From Cyanobacteria bacterium FACHB-DQ100 (GTDB taxonomy: Bacteria > Cyanobacteriota > Cyanobacteriia > Leptolyngbyales > Leptolyngbyaceae): a DNA stretch of 64,000 nucleotides. The position numbers and the translations under genes are program-made. Positions 19,159 to 27,028 of this stretch are shown here, piece after piece (the stretch's first letter is position 1; the number at the start of each line of letters is the position of its first letter). The notes under the pieces were generated by a model, which searched no databases, was not told the DNA's origin, and was given only the letters and a program-made list of their open reading frames with translations. The stretch spans positions 62,001 through 126,000 of the forward strand of contig JACJNW010000016.1 in NCBI GenBank assembly GCA_014695195.1. The letters are read 5' to 3'.

Positions 19159-19200
19159 AGGCGGGTTTATAAACTCCAAATGCCTGATTAGAACCCGCCT
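19159..19200 (+). terminator. Probable hairpin terminator
   Basis: Inverted repeat AGGCGGGTT (19159-19167) and AACCCGCCT (19192-19200), about 34 bp after the stop of the secreted protein gene. The loop is long (24 bases) and there is no clean T run, so termination efficiency is uncertain. Confidence 0.5.
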
Positions 19201-19229
19201 ACTTATTAGAAAGGCTACTCTGTAAAGCC

Positions 19230-19370
19230 TTGCAACCTAATTTAGTCCCACCCAATTGGATTAGGCTAGCAATCATTGGATTGCTGGTTGCTTGGAATTT
19301 CTTACGACGATCGCAAGCCCCACTATCGATCGATGCTTCTCCTGTTGTTGTAGAGCCTGTTTTGTTGTAG
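19230..19370 (+). CDS. Possible 46-aa small membrane peptide
   Basis: An open frame from a TTG at 19230 to TAG at 19368-19370. It would encode a peptide with one good hydrophobic helix (WIRLAIIGLLVAWNFL), then RRSQAPLSID and a short VVVEPVLL tail, giving a positive-inside single-span topology. No ATG is available and the ribosome site is weak, so it may instead be the tail of a decayed gene. It lies directly before another small membrane protein gene at 19437 on the same strand. Confidence 0.35.
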   Translation: MQPNLVPPNWIRLAIIGLLVAWNFLRRSQAPLSIDASPVVVEPVLL

Positions 19371-19436
19371 AGCTTGTTTCGTTCAATCACTTCAATTAAC
19401 TTTCTTGTTGTTTTTTACTCATTTACGGATTTGATT

Positions 19437-19712
19437 ATGGATGGTTTACTGAGCTCGGTTGATTCACAAGTTGTGTTGATCGCAGCAGCGATCGCAGTCT
19501 TGATTCTATCGAGCATGCTAGTGATTAGAATCTTAAAAGCTGGTGCGGGGTTGATTGTAGCAATTGCCGCGATCGTTCTGGTGTTGCAGTATGGCTTTGG
19601 CATTAGTTTTAGTCAATTATGGGGGGAGATTACCAATCTCCCCCACGATATGACCCAGCTTGTGCAAGGTTTTGATTTCAATGCTCTGACTTCCGTATTT
19701 TCGGAAGGATGA
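19437..19712 (+). CDS. Small membrane protein of unknown function
   Basis: A 91-aa protein with two hydrophobic helices, VVLIAAAIAVLILSSMLVI and AGLIVAIAAIVLVLQYGF, separated by the short RILKAGAG loop. A soluble C-terminus of about 30 residues follows (SQLWGEITNLPHDMTQLVQG). The ATG at 19437 is preferred to longer in-frame starts because the protein then opens with a short polar N-terminus. The gene ends 6 bp before the convergent sulfate-binding protein gene. No family is recognised. Confidence 0.65.
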   Translation: MDGLLSSVDSQVVLIAAAIAVLILSSMLVIRILKAGAGLIVAIAAIVLVLQYGFGISFSQLWGEITNLPHDMTQLVQGFDFNALTSVFSEG

Positions 19713-19718
19713 GCCTGA

Positions 19719-20897
19719 TTACGATTTGCTATCTTGCAGAATTCTGTTCGCGACAGCATTTTCACTAAAAAACTTCTTCTCAATTTCAGCCCAGCCACCG
19801 TAGCCTTTAGCGGTTGCCAGTGTCTTAACTGGAACAAACTGGCTCTTCAGCTCTTTGACCTGTGCAACGCTGTCGTTCAATGGACGATAGCCAATTTTGG
19901 CAAACTCCTGCTGTGCTTCCGATGTGTAGAGAAATTCAATAAAGGCTTGCGCCACCTGACGAGTCCCATGTTTATCAACATTTTTATCCACAATGGCAAT
20001 AGGATTGTCGATTGAGAAATTCGTTTCAGGAATGATATAGGGCAATTTTTGACCGTTCAGCGCCTTCAAGATCACTTCATTTTCATACGTGATTAGGGCA
20101 TCTCCTTGCTTCGCTTTAAAGAATGCGTCTGTTGCTTCGCGGGCGCTTTCAGGAAGGACAGGTGTGTTTCGATAAATTTTAGTGACGAACTCTCGTGCTT
20201 TCGCTTCACTGCCTCCATTGCTTAACGCCGCATTCCAGAGTGCCAGAAAGTTCCATCTTCCTCCACCAGAAGTTTGGGGATTGGGAGTCCCGACACTTAC
20301 CCCATCTTTTGCCAAATCAGCCCAAGTTTTAATTCGTTTGGGATTGCCTGCTTTAGTTACGATCGCCACAACTGACCGACTAGCAACGCTCTCATTCGGA
20401 AATTCCTTTTCCCATCCGGGTTGAATAAAACCAGCCTGCTCTAACTTTTTCACATCTGGAGCCAGTGAAAGATGAACAATATCGGCTTCTTGTCCCCCCT
20501 CAATTACGGCTAGGGCTTGTGGGCCAGAGGCACCATAGCTGGTATTAAATCGAACTGTTTGATTATGTTCTTGCTTCCACTTCTCGACAAATTTGGGAAT
20601 GATTTTTTCGTGCGCTGCTTGAGTGACTGAAAAAGACACGAGGTTGAGCGTCACATTGGCTTGTTGACTACCTAGTGTGAGGCTTGCGTTAGAAGAGGGG
20701 TTGCTGGAGCAAGCGCTAAACATCAAGCTCAAACTTAGACTAGCCACAAATAGAAGAATAAATGTCCGCACTAATGGGTTGGCTTGCAGAATTTGCACTC
20801 TGTGCTTCGTGATTCGGGCAGCGAGAGTTAACAAAACTGATTTTCCTTGAATCTGATTTAACACACCTGATCTAAGCTTGCTCATCTGCATCCTCAT
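19719..20897 (-). CDS. sbpA: Sulfate/thiosulfate ABC transporter substrate-binding protein
   Basis: A periplasmic sulfate-binding protein (SBP/CysP family), 392 aa as read. Family hallmarks include VSFSVTQAAHEKIIPKFVEKW, YGASGPQALAVIEGGQEADI, the SVGTPNPQTSGGGRWNFLAL ligand loop and the KQGDALITYENEVI segment. The hydrophobic signal ends in the lipobox-like SLMFSAC at about residue 61, so it is likely a lipoprotein. The 45-residue polar lead before the signal is unusual, and an in-frame GTG near 20798 would give a conventional signal. A perfect 26-bp palindrome lies 17 bp upstream of the ATG. The CysT/CysW permeases are not in this window. Confidence 0.93.
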   Translation of the reverse strand: MRMQMSKLRSGVLNQIQGKSVLLTLAARITKHRVQILQANPLVRTFILLFVASLSLSLMFSACSSNPSSNASLTLGSQQANVTLNLVSFSVTQAAHEKIIPKFVEKWKQEHNQTVRFNTSYGASGPQALAVIEGGQEADIVHLSLAPDVKKLEQAGFIQPGWEKEFPNESVASRSVVAIVTKAGNPKRIKTWADLAKDGVSVGTPNPQTSGGGRWNFLALWNAALSNGGSEAKAREFVTKIYRNTPVLPESAREATDAFFKAKQGDALITYENEVILKALNGQKLPYIIPETNFSIDNPIAIVDKNVDKHGTRQVAQAFIEFLYTSEAQQEFAKIGYRPLNDSVAQVKELKSQFVPVKTLATAKGYGGWAEIEKKFFSENAVANRILQDSKS

Positions 20898-20905
20898 TGT
20901 GTATG

Positions 20906-20949
20906 TTAATTAAGTACGGTAAATTTGTCGAATTACCGTACTTAATTAA
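20906..20949. promoter_or_regulatory. 26-bp sulfur-island operator inside an extended palindrome, upstream of sbpA
   Basis: The core 20915-20940 has halves TACGGTAA and TTACCGTA around spacer ATTTGTCGAA. It is the best copy of the motif in the window. Here the symmetry extends outward to 17-bp arms (TTAATTAAGTACGGTAA and its complement). It lies immediately before the sbpA start codon, the position expected of a repressor operator covering the promoter or 5' leader. Confidence 0.85.
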
Positions 20950-21249
20950 TACAGCAAGGTGAGGTAGGACAGCTTGTCGTTAATAAATTTTAGTCATCAA
21001 CGTGACTGCCTATGTCAGACTTCTTTTTTAAGACTGCTTCCCTCATTGCCCTGATGTGATCCAGAAATATGGCAAGGTCGATTGGACTCTTACGGGAGCG
21101 ATATGATTAGAGTCAATCCCAGAAGTATGGCTGGGAACTGGTTCTGTCGATTCCTTCTACAAAAGTTACTCCGGGCGATCGTTTATTCGATCTTAATAGT
21201 GGTGAGTTGAAAATTAGTCGTTTAAGTAATCTATCAAAAGCCGTTCATT
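20950..21249. other. Intergenic region between sbpA and the PAP2 gene
   Basis: About 300 bp. A short frame around 21117-21180 reads SIPEVWLGTGSVDSFYKSYS, faintly like a Uma2-nuclease tail, but it is too short and broken to call. The PAP2 promoter should lie in the last 100 bp. Confidence 0.4.
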
Positions 21250-21990
21250 ATGGTGGACTTTAATCTAAAGAATCAATCTCCCTCCTTTTTGAGATTTATC
21301 AGACGGGTACTACAAGCGCACTGGGTCACTCTGCTACTATTCCTGGTCGGAATTGGACTGCCGTTGCTTGCGTTTCAATCATTAGCAGTAGTTGTGCTGC
21401 AAGAACAAGGTGGGTTTGCCTGGGATAATGCAATTCTTTTGGCAATTCATACAACAGCAACGCCCCTGCTCGATCAAATTGCCAAAACTGTGACCAAAAC
21501 AGGTGGCTTTCATGGCATTACGCTACTTACCACTTTTGTAGGGCTGATTCTGCTAGTACGTAAACGCTGGCGATCGCTACTCTACCTGGTTCTTACCCTG
21601 TCTGGGAGTGGAATGCTGAATCGGGTTGCTAAAACTGCATTACACCGAGTTCGACCTCATTTGTGGGAGCAACTTGAGCCAAAGCTAGGCTTTGCTTTTC
21701 CAAGTGGACATGCAATGGGTAGCATGACCCTAGTGATAGCACTGATTATTTTGACCTGGGGCACTCGCTGGTCGTGGCCGGTAATATTAGGTGGTAGTGC
21801 CTTTGTCGTGACGATCGCCTGGACTCGATTATATCTAGGTGTGCATTTTCCCAGTGATATTTTGGCGGGATGGATGGCTGCTATTGCCTGGTCGATCGGA
21901 GTCAGCCTTATAATTCATCCACACCTAAGTCGAACTAATGCTGTAGACGAAGTAGAAGCGACACCAGAAGAGTTGTCTCATAGCAATTAG
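21250..21990 (+). CDS. PAP2-family lipid phosphatase, paralogue A
   Basis: A 246-aa membrane phosphatase with about six helices. The three-part PAP2 active site is intact: KTALHRVRP (KX6RP motif, about 127-135), the PSGH of FAFPSGHAMGSM (about 151), and TRLYLGVHFPSD, whose His and Asp complete the catalytic set, with Thr in place of the usual Ser. Such enzymes remove phosphate from phosphatidate, undecaprenyl diphosphate or similar lipids at the outer face of the membrane. A paralogue with the same architecture is at 29906-30622. The role inside a sulfur island is unknown. Confidence 0.92.
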   Translation: MVDFNLKNQSPSFLRFIRRVLQAHWVTLLLFLVGIGLPLLAFQSLAVVVLQEQGGFAWDNAILLAIHTTATPLLDQIAKTVTKTGGFHGITLLTTFVGLILLVRKRWRSLLYLVLTLSGSGMLNRVAKTALHRVRPHLWEQLEPKLGFAFPSGHAMGSMTLVIALIILTWGTRWSWPVILGGSAFVVTIAWTRLYLGVHFPSDILAGWMAAIAWSIGVSLIIHPHLSRTNAVDEVEATPEELSHSN

Positions 21991-22291
21991 CAGTTGTTAA
22001 GGGAGAACAGCTTATATAACGTCCGTGCCCACAAGCTTCTATCAATATATTGCAAAGTGCCAGCCCTAATTCCCTCGTGCCACTAACATCCATCGCTCTT
22101 GTGTCTTTAGCAAAGGGGTGTGAGACAAGCTGGGTTGAACTCAACGATTGATGTCAAAGGCACAGCATTCTTCGGCTTTAGTCCAATGCTAGAGCGCAAT
22201 TGGACGTGAGGGATTGGGAAGATTGCGGATCTGGATCGGGATGGAGAACTGGAACCAGGCACTGGAAGAGAATGACGGGTTAGTCCGATCG

Positions 22292-23197
22292 CTATTCAGT
22301 TAAGAATTGCTCGAATATTTTAACAATTCGGGTTTGAAATCGTTTCTGATGTTTGAGCTTGAGAATCGGTTGCACAATCTCTAATGGATTGCCTTCTGGA
22401 TCTACGACTGCGATCGCCCAAAGTGTTCCTAACTTGAGTTCCTTTTGAATCATTAGCTCTGGTAGCGCTGCCGCTCCAACGCCTTGTTCGACTACTGCTT
22501 TGACCATCTCACTGGTGCTTAGAACTAGGGCAGCTGCCAAAGGTAGTTCAATATGCCAACGCGCTAAAGCCTGCTCAAACATTTGTTGTGCGCCTGATCC
22601 TGATTCGCGCATAACCCAAGTGCTGGTCGATAACTCATGAGTCGCGATCGTGGGCTGTCCAAACCAAGGATGAGTTTGACCAACCACAATCTGCAAGCGC
22701 TCCTGACCAACGGATTCCGGCTGTAAATGTTCTTGACAAGACTGCTTCACTCCACCTGTGACCAGTCCAAGATCAAATCTTCCAAGCGCTGTGCCTTCTC
22801 CGATCTCTTCTGCATTTCCTAAAATGCAATGAACATAAATTCCTGGGTATTGCTGTTTGAATCGACTAATGCGATCGGGAAGCCAATAATTACCAACCGT
22901 CAAACTGCACCCAATTTTAAGTTCACCGCGTTGTAGATTGTTTAATTCTCTTAGTTGCCGTTCTGCAAATGCAACTTGATCAAGAATTTTCTGCGCCTCC
23001 ACCTGAAGCAGTTGTCCCGCATCGGTGATTTCAATTCTGCGACCAATGCGGTGAAATAATTTGACACCATATTCTGCTTCGATCGTCTGGATTGCCGCAC
23101 TAACCGCAGGTTGAGTAATATACAGAGTTTCGGCTGCACGGGTGAAATGCAACTGCTCCGCAACGGCTAAAAAAATTCGCAATTGTTCAAGTGTCAT
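22292..23197 (-). CDS. LysR-type regulator, CysL/CbbR-like
   Basis: A 301-aa LysR-family regulator. The winged helix-turn-helix occupies residues 1-60 (LEQLRIFLAVAEQLHFTRAA, then LYITQPAVSAAIQTIEAEYG). The C-terminal co-inducer domain starts with GELKIGCSLTVGNYWLP, a pattern shared with CysL and CbbR-like proteins, which sense metabolites in sulfur or carbon assimilation. The effector is not readable. It is divergent from cysA with a 263-bp gap, the classic arrangement for a LysR protein controlling its neighbour, so a role in cysA or sulfite-reduction control is a reasonable inference. Confidence 0.9.
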   Translation of the reverse strand: MTLEQLRIFLAVAEQLHFTRAAETLYITQPAVSAAIQTIEAEYGVKLFHRIGRRIEITDAGQLLQVEAQKILDQVAFAERQLRELNNLQRGELKIGCSLTVGNYWLPDRISRFKQQYPGIYVHCILGNAEEIGEGTALGRFDLGLVTGGVKQSCQEHLQPESVGQERLQIVVGQTHPWFGQPTIATHELSTSTWVMRESGSGAQQMFEQALARWHIELPLAAALVLSTSEMVKAVVEQGVGAAALPELMIQKELKLGTLWAIAVVDPEGNPLEIVQPILKLKHQKRFQTRIVKIFEQFLTE

Positions 23198-23398
23198 TTA
23201 TGAATCGCGCATTTAGCCTTTGAGATACAAGTCCTTGATTGGTATTTGTTATATTACCTAAACTCGCATAAACTGATCAAGAAAGCGGAAAATTCCTTTG
23301 AAGTTGCTGTTTTCGTTAAGAAAGTAGATGCTTAAGCCGAATGATTGCAGGCTGGAAGCGTACTAAAAGTTACATATAGCCTGGACTTACTCGTTATA

Positions 23399-23424
23399 TA
23401 CTGTAACTTAATAGACAAATCGTA
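23399..23424 (+). promoter_or_regulatory. Degenerate copy of the 26-bp operator upstream of cysA
   Basis: Halves TACTGTAA and AAATCGTA around spacer CTTAATAGAC. The left half matches TACGGTAA at 7 of 8 positions and the right half resembles the TTATCGTA variant, but the central TCG is missing. It lies 36 bp before the cysA ATG. This is a weaker call than the other copies. Confidence 0.4.
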
Positions 23425-23460
23425 GATAATAAAGCCGTACCGCCGAAGGAGCCACACAGG

Positions 23461-24474
23461 ATGGGAATTGAAGTTCAAAACGTCTCAAAGCGCTATGGAG
23501 CGTTTCATGCCGTCGATCAAGTCAGCCTCAGCATCAAAACAAATTCCTTGGTGGCGCTGTTAGGTCCTTCAGGTTCAGGAAAGTCAACGCTGCTGCGAAT
23601 GATTGCAGGATTGGAACAGCCCGATGGAGGGCGAATTGCCTTGCTCGGACGAGATGCAACCTATACTGCAGTTCAGAAACGCAACATCGGCTTTGTATTC
23701 CAGCATTATGCGTTGTTCAAACATTTGACCATTCGTGAAAATATCGCATTTGCCCTAGAGCTTCGCAAAGCACCAAAAGCAAGAATTCGAGAGCGAGTTG
23801 AGCAACTGCTTGAATTAATTCAGTTACAAGGATTGGGCGATCGTTATCCTTCTCAGCTTTCGGGTGGACAACGGCAGCGGGTGGCTCTGGCGCGTGCCCT
23901 TGCAGTTCAACCCCAAGTTTTATTGCTCGATGAACCCTTTGGAGCACTAGATGCCAAAGTTCGCAAAGAGCTTCGCACTTGGTTACGGCACCTGCATGAA
24001 GAGGTCAGCGTTACGACGGTTTTTGTGACGCATGATCAGGAAGAAGCGATGGAAGTTGCAGACGAGATTGTGGTGATGAACCAAGGCAAAGTTGAACAGG
24101 TCGGAACCGCTACTGAAATTTACGACCATCCCGCAAGCGCTTTTGTCATGAGCTTCATTGGTCCGGTGAATGTTGTCCCGATTCACTCAGGGATTTTGCC
24201 GGAGAATGGGCGTGATGGACTCAAGTCCGATCGCATCTTTTTGCGCCCACACGATATCAAGATCGACTTGGCACCCTCGGCTGAAGCGGTTCCTGCGCGG
24301 GTTGATCGAGTTGTCCATCTCGGTTGGGAAATCATTGTGGAAGTTCGGTTGGAATCTGGAGAGTTGGTGACTGCCAATTTAAGCCGCGATCGATTTAACC
24401 AACTGCAATTGCGAGTGGATCAGCCGATCTACATCAAGCCGAAATCAGTGAAAACGTTTCCAGCTTATGCGTGA
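23461..24474 (+). CDS. cysA: Sulfate/thiosulfate ABC transporter ATP-binding protein
   Basis: A 337-aa ABC ATPase of the CysA type. Walker A is GPSGSGKST (residues 35-43), the Q loop lies in FVFQHYALF, the signature is LSGGQRQR, Walker B is [11 protein letters not shown], and the H-loop is VTHDQ. A C-terminal regulatory domain begins near residue 240 (VNVVPI...FLRPHDIKI). It powers sulfate or thiosulfate import with CysT/CysW and a binding protein. GAAGGAG precedes the ATG. Unusually, no permease gene follows; the nearest sulfate-binding gene is 2.6 kb away on the other strand, so permeases must be encoded elsewhere. Confidence 0.92.
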   Translation: MGIEVQNVSKRYGAFHAVDQVSLSIKTNSLVALLGPSGSGKSTLLRMIAGLEQPDGGRIALLGRDATYTAVQKRNIGFVFQHYALFKHLTIRENIAFALELRKAPKARIRERVEQLLELIQLQGLGDRYPSQLSGGQRQRVALARALAVQPQVLLLDEPFGALDAKVRKELRTWLRHLHEEVSVTTVFVTHDQEEAMEVADEIVVMNQGKVEQVGTATEIYDHPASAFVMSFIGPVNVVPIHSGILPENGRDGLKSDRIFLRPHDIKIDLAPSAEAVPARVDRVVHLGWEIIVEVRLESGELVTANLSRDRFNQLQLRVDQPIYIKPKSVKTFPAYA

Positions 24475-24531
24475 GAGATAAGCTCACTTTTCTCATTGCG
24501 TTGAGCTTTTACTCAAGCAAGTTAGGGGCCT

Positions 24532-24693
24532 CTATAGCAAGCCTAATTCATTTGTAAAATCAAAGCCATTCTGCCCTCACCCTAGCCCTCTCCCTGGGGG
24601 AGAGGGAACAAGAGATTTGGCTCCCTTCTCCCTAGGGGAGAAGGGTTGGGGATGAGGGCGGAAAGGTTTATAACTCAATTAGGATTGCTATAG
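24532..24693. mobile_element. MITE-like element with 17-bp inverted ends
   Basis: Ends CTATAGCAAGCCTAATT (24532-24548) and AATTAGGATTGCTATAG (24677-24693) are inverted repeats differing at one position. The interior holds two strong hairpins, CCCTCTCCC/GGGAGAGGG and CCCTTCTCCC/GGGAGAAGGG, inside an outer CCCTCA...TGAGGG pair. There is no coding capacity. It separates cysA from the Rrf2 gene and could insulate or terminate the cysA transcript. Confidence 0.75.
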
Positions 24694-24755
24694 TGCAGAT
24701 CGTGGAACTTTCTCAATAGCTTTGTTTTATTGAAATTCTGCGATTTGCGCTAAAC

Positions 24756-24781
24756 TACACTAAATCGAGCGAATAAGTGTA
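24756..24781 (+). promoter_or_regulatory. Variant 26-bp operator over the Rrf2 gene start
   Basis: Halves TACACTAA and TAAGTGTA around spacer ATCGAGCGAA. Symmetry extends to a perfect 10-bp inverted repeat, AAACTACACT and AGTGTAGTTT (24752-24785). It aligns without gaps to the sbpA operator, sharing TAC, TAA, the CGAA at the end of the spacer and GTA. It ends 6 bp before the ATG of the Rrf2 regulator, strongly suggesting autoregulation. Confidence 0.75.
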
Positions 24782-24787
24782 GTTTAT

Positions 24788-25249
24788 ATGCAAGTAAATT
24801 CTCAGATTTGTACACTTCTGGAATTGTCGTCCAAAGTCGAATATACATTGCTAGCGCTTCTAGAGCTTGCAAGCCACCGTGATCAGCCTTATCCACTGAC
24901 CTCTGCTGCAATTAACGAAAAGCACGACATTCCTGAACGCTATCTTGAGCAGATTTTGGCAACGTTACGCCGAGGTGGTATCGTTCGGAGTCTGCGCGGA
25001 TCGAAAGGTGGATTTGTCTTAGCGCATGATCCGCATGAAATCACGCTCCTAGATATCGTTACGCTCATGGATGGGGAGCGTAAACAGCGGAATATTGATG
25101 CTGCTCCTACGGTCGAGCGGAAAATCATTTACAAAATCTGGTATGAAAACAATGCGCGATCGCAGGAACTCCTCGGATCGACCACGCTTAAGGATCTCCT
25201 CCAACAGCGAGATGCGCTCCAGCATTCAAATCCGATGTACTATATCTAA
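24788..25249 (+). CDS. Rrf2-family regulator 1 (no Fe-S cysteines)
   Basis: A 153-aa Rrf2 protein. The winged helix covers ELSSKVEYTLLALLELASHR, then IPERYLEQILATLRRGGIVR and the wing SLRGSKGGFVLAHDP. A helical dimerisation segment follows (ITLLDIVTLMDG). The loop that carries three cysteines in IscR and NsrR (after LMDG) contains none here, so it should not bind an Fe-S cluster. This matches the CymR-type subgroup that controls sulfur metabolism. The start codon lies only 6 bp after a palindrome, leaving little room for a ribosome site. It is my first candidate for the protein that binds the 26-bp operators. Confidence 0.9.
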   Translation: MQVNSQICTLLELSSKVEYTLLALLELASHRDQPYPLTSAAINEKHDIPERYLEQILATLRRGGIVRSLRGSKGGFVLAHDPHEITLLDIVTLMDGERKQRNIDAAPTVERKIIYKIWYENNARSQELLGSTTLKDLLQQRDALQHSNPMYYI

Positions 25250-25379
25250 TCTGCGTACAGCGCTCAATCAGCGGCTCCTAATTAATTGATAACTCAAATC
25301 AACTGATTTCTCTGCAATGCTTTGAAATCGCTCTGAGCAAGATATGGCAATGCAGTCCTTCGATGTTGTTTCTATAAAA

Positions 25380-25405
25380 TACGGTAATCCTATCGGTTTA
25401 TCGCT
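25380..25405 (+). promoter_or_regulatory. 26-bp operator, upstream of the DUF-TauE-NIL operon (site 1)
   Basis: Halves TACGGTAA and TTATCGCT around spacer TCCTATCGGT. The left half is perfect, and the spacer has TCG at the conserved position. It lies 52 bp before the ATG at 25458 and 23 bp before a second copy. Confidence 0.7.
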
Positions 25406-25428
25406 CTCTCGCCATTTTCCTGCTAATA

Positions 25429-25454
25429 TACGGTAAGTTTATCGGACTGCTTTG
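25429..25454 (+). promoter_or_regulatory. 26-bp operator half, adjoining the start codon at 25458 (site 2)
   Basis: The left half TACGGTAA and the central TCG (spacer GTTTATCGGA) are conserved, while the right half CTGCTTTG is not. It ends 3 bp before the ATG. Together with the site at 25380, the centre-to-centre distance is 49 bp, near five helical turns, which would allow cooperative binding on one DNA face. Confidence 0.6.
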
Positions 25455-25457
25455 GGT

Positions 25458-25886
25458 ATGAGAGAGTTGGAAAAAGAACAGGAAGCAACGACAGAGTTCA
25501 GCCTCCGAGGATTGTCTCTAAAAAAAATTCGGGGCTGGCTCTTATTCGCGATCGGTTGGTTGCTCTCGCCGCTGTGCTGGTGGAATGACCTGATTTTCAA
25601 TCTGCCTGTCGCATATGGATTTGGCTATGTTTGCAGCCTGTTCTCTTCTAGCTGGGTATTGCCAGGAACGGTGATTGGATACTGGTTCTCAAATTTAATC
25701 GGAATTCTGCTGATGCAAGCAGGTGCGACCGACGTTTTTCAATCCCAAGAGCGGAATTTGAAGAAAGAACTGCTGTGGGGTGTCGTTTCTTCTTCGATTT
25801 TTACGATCGCGGTTGTTGTACTCATTCAGTTAAAAGTGCTTGATCTCCCTGGCATTGATACAACCCTGCTTCTGGGAGGTCAGTAG
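25458..25886 (+). CDS. Membrane protein of unknown function, TauE-linked
   Basis: A 142-aa protein with a charged N-terminus, then three or four hydrophobic segments: IRGWLLFAIGWLLSPLCWW, VAYGFGYVCSLFSSSWVLPG, VIGYWFSNLIGILLMQAG, and a final IFTIAVVVLIQLKVL helix. No named domain is recognised. It is the first gene of a three-gene operon with a TauE/SafE transporter (3-bp spacing) and a NIL-domain protein, and carries two sulfur-island operators upstream. A partner or accessory role in sulfite or sulfonate transport is inferred from this context only. Confidence 0.75.
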   Translation: MRELEKEQEATTEFSLRGLSLKKIRGWLLFAIGWLLSPLCWWNDLIFNLPVAYGFGYVCSLFSSSWVLPGTVIGYWFSNLIGILLMQAGATDVFQSQERNLKKELLWGVVSSSIFTIAVVVLIQLKVLDLPGIDTTLLLGGQ

Positions 25887-25888
25887 AA

Positions 25889-26686
25889 ATGGACTACTTA
25901 CTGCTAACTGCGCTCAGCTTTGCCGTGGGAATCGTCGTCGGATTGACTGGGATTGGTGGTGCATCGCTAATCACGCCCATGTTAGTGTTTATGTTTCAAG
26001 TGCCTGCCTCAGTTGCCGTGAGTTCGGATGTCGTTGCAGCAACCTTAATGAAGGTGATTGGGGGAGTCAAGCACTGGCGGCAGCAAACAGTAGATTGCGC
26101 GGCTGTGAAGTGGTTAGCATTTGGTAGTGTGCCGGGTTCGCTCTGCGGCATTGCACTATTGCACAAATTAAGGAATGTTGAAAGTTTAAATTTAGATGGA
26201 TTGCTATTGCATCTAATTGGATATGCAATTTTATTAGTAACGGGAACTGCATTATTACAGTTGTTGTTAATGACTCTCGCACCCCAATATGAACTGCCGA
26301 CTCTACCCAAGCTAGATTTAGAAACTTATAGCGGGCGGGGAAGCGCGATCGCGATCGGTGCAATTCTCGGTTGCATTGTGGGATTAACAAGCGTGTCTTC
26401 GGGTTCGATGTTTGCATTGGTGCTAATTGCTTTCTTTCAACTCGATGCCCGCAAATTAGTTGGAACCGATTTAGCTCAAGCAGCAATCTTATTAGGGTTT
26501 ACCTCGATCGGGCATTTGACATTGGGAACCGTAGATTGGAGCTTAGTGCTTCCCATTTGGCTCGGCTCAGTCCCTGGAGTGTTGATTGGGGCAAGACTTT
26601 GTAAGCTAATTCCGCAACGCCCGCTCCGATTTAGTATCTATTTACTTTTGGTCATGGTGAGTTGGAAATTAGCACATACAGCTTAG
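25889..26686 (+). CDS. TauE/SafE-family sulfite exporter, paralogue A
   Basis: A 265-aa membrane protein with about eight helices. The two internal repeats typical of TauE/SafE are visible: GIVVGLTGIGGASLITPMLV with DVVAATLMKVIGGVKHW near the N-terminus, and ILGCIVGLTSVSSGSMFALV with DLAQAAIL in the second half. Members export sulfite, sulfoacetate or similar organosulfur anions. It starts 3 bp after the preceding membrane protein gene and should be translationally coupled. A second TauE gene with a different partner (DUF1634) is at 29054-29890. Confidence 0.88.
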   Translation: MDYLLLTALSFAVGIVVGLTGIGGASLITPMLVFMFQVPASVAVSSDVVAATLMKVIGGVKHWRQQTVDCAAVKWLAFGSVPGSLCGIALLHKLRNVESLNLDGLLLHLIGYAILLVTGTALLQLLLMTLAPQYELPTLPKLDLETYSGRGSAIAIGAILGCIVGLTSVSSGSMFALVLIAFFQLDARKLVGTDLAQAAILLGFTSIGHLTLGTVDWSLVLPIWLGSVPGVLIGARLCKLIPQRPLRFSIYLLLVMVSWKLAHTA

Positions 26687-26725
26687 AGAACTAGCATTGT
26701 ACCGATTGAAGAGAAGCGATCAGTT

Positions 26726-27013
26726 ATGACATCCTCATTACTTCGATACCAAACCTTGAATCGCGTTCGGTTACGCCTAGAAATTTCAGCCTCATATCAT
26801 CAAGAACCCATTCTTTCTCGTTTAGTTTCAGATTTTAACTTAGTCGTCAATATCACAGGTGCTAACCTCGGTAAGAGTAATATTGGCGAAAGCTACTGCG
26901 ATATAGAAATACGAGGAACACCCCAGCAAATTAGCCAAGGGTTGATCTATTTGAAATCACTCAATGTGCTGATGAGGGGAAAGCCTAACACAACTGAAGA
27001 TGACTGGTATTAA
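26726..27013 (+). CDS. Stand-alone NIL-domain protein
   Basis: A 95-aa protein consisting almost wholly of a NIL domain, the ferredoxin-like regulatory fold found at the C-terminus of the methionine ABC ATPase MetN. The conserved order RVRLRLEISASYHQEPILSR, DFNLVVNITGANLG, YCDIEIRGTPQQISQGLIYL matches the NIL pattern. It has no ABC domain, membrane helix or cysteine pair of its own. It is the third gene of the operon behind the TauE exporter, 39 bp downstream, so it may bind methionine or a related thiol or organosulfur ligand as a sensor or scaffold. Confidence 0.82.
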   Translation: MTSSLLRYQTLNRVRLRLEISASYHQEPILSRLVSDFNLVVNITGANLGKSNIGESYCDIEIRGTPQQISQGLIYLKSLNVLMRGKPNTTEDDWY

Positions 27014-27028
27014 TAGTTAGCAATTTTT

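Noticed and set aside
21117-21180. Uma2-like nuclease fragment
   Set aside because: Only a short PEVW-type match in a broken frame, with no catalytic residues visible.
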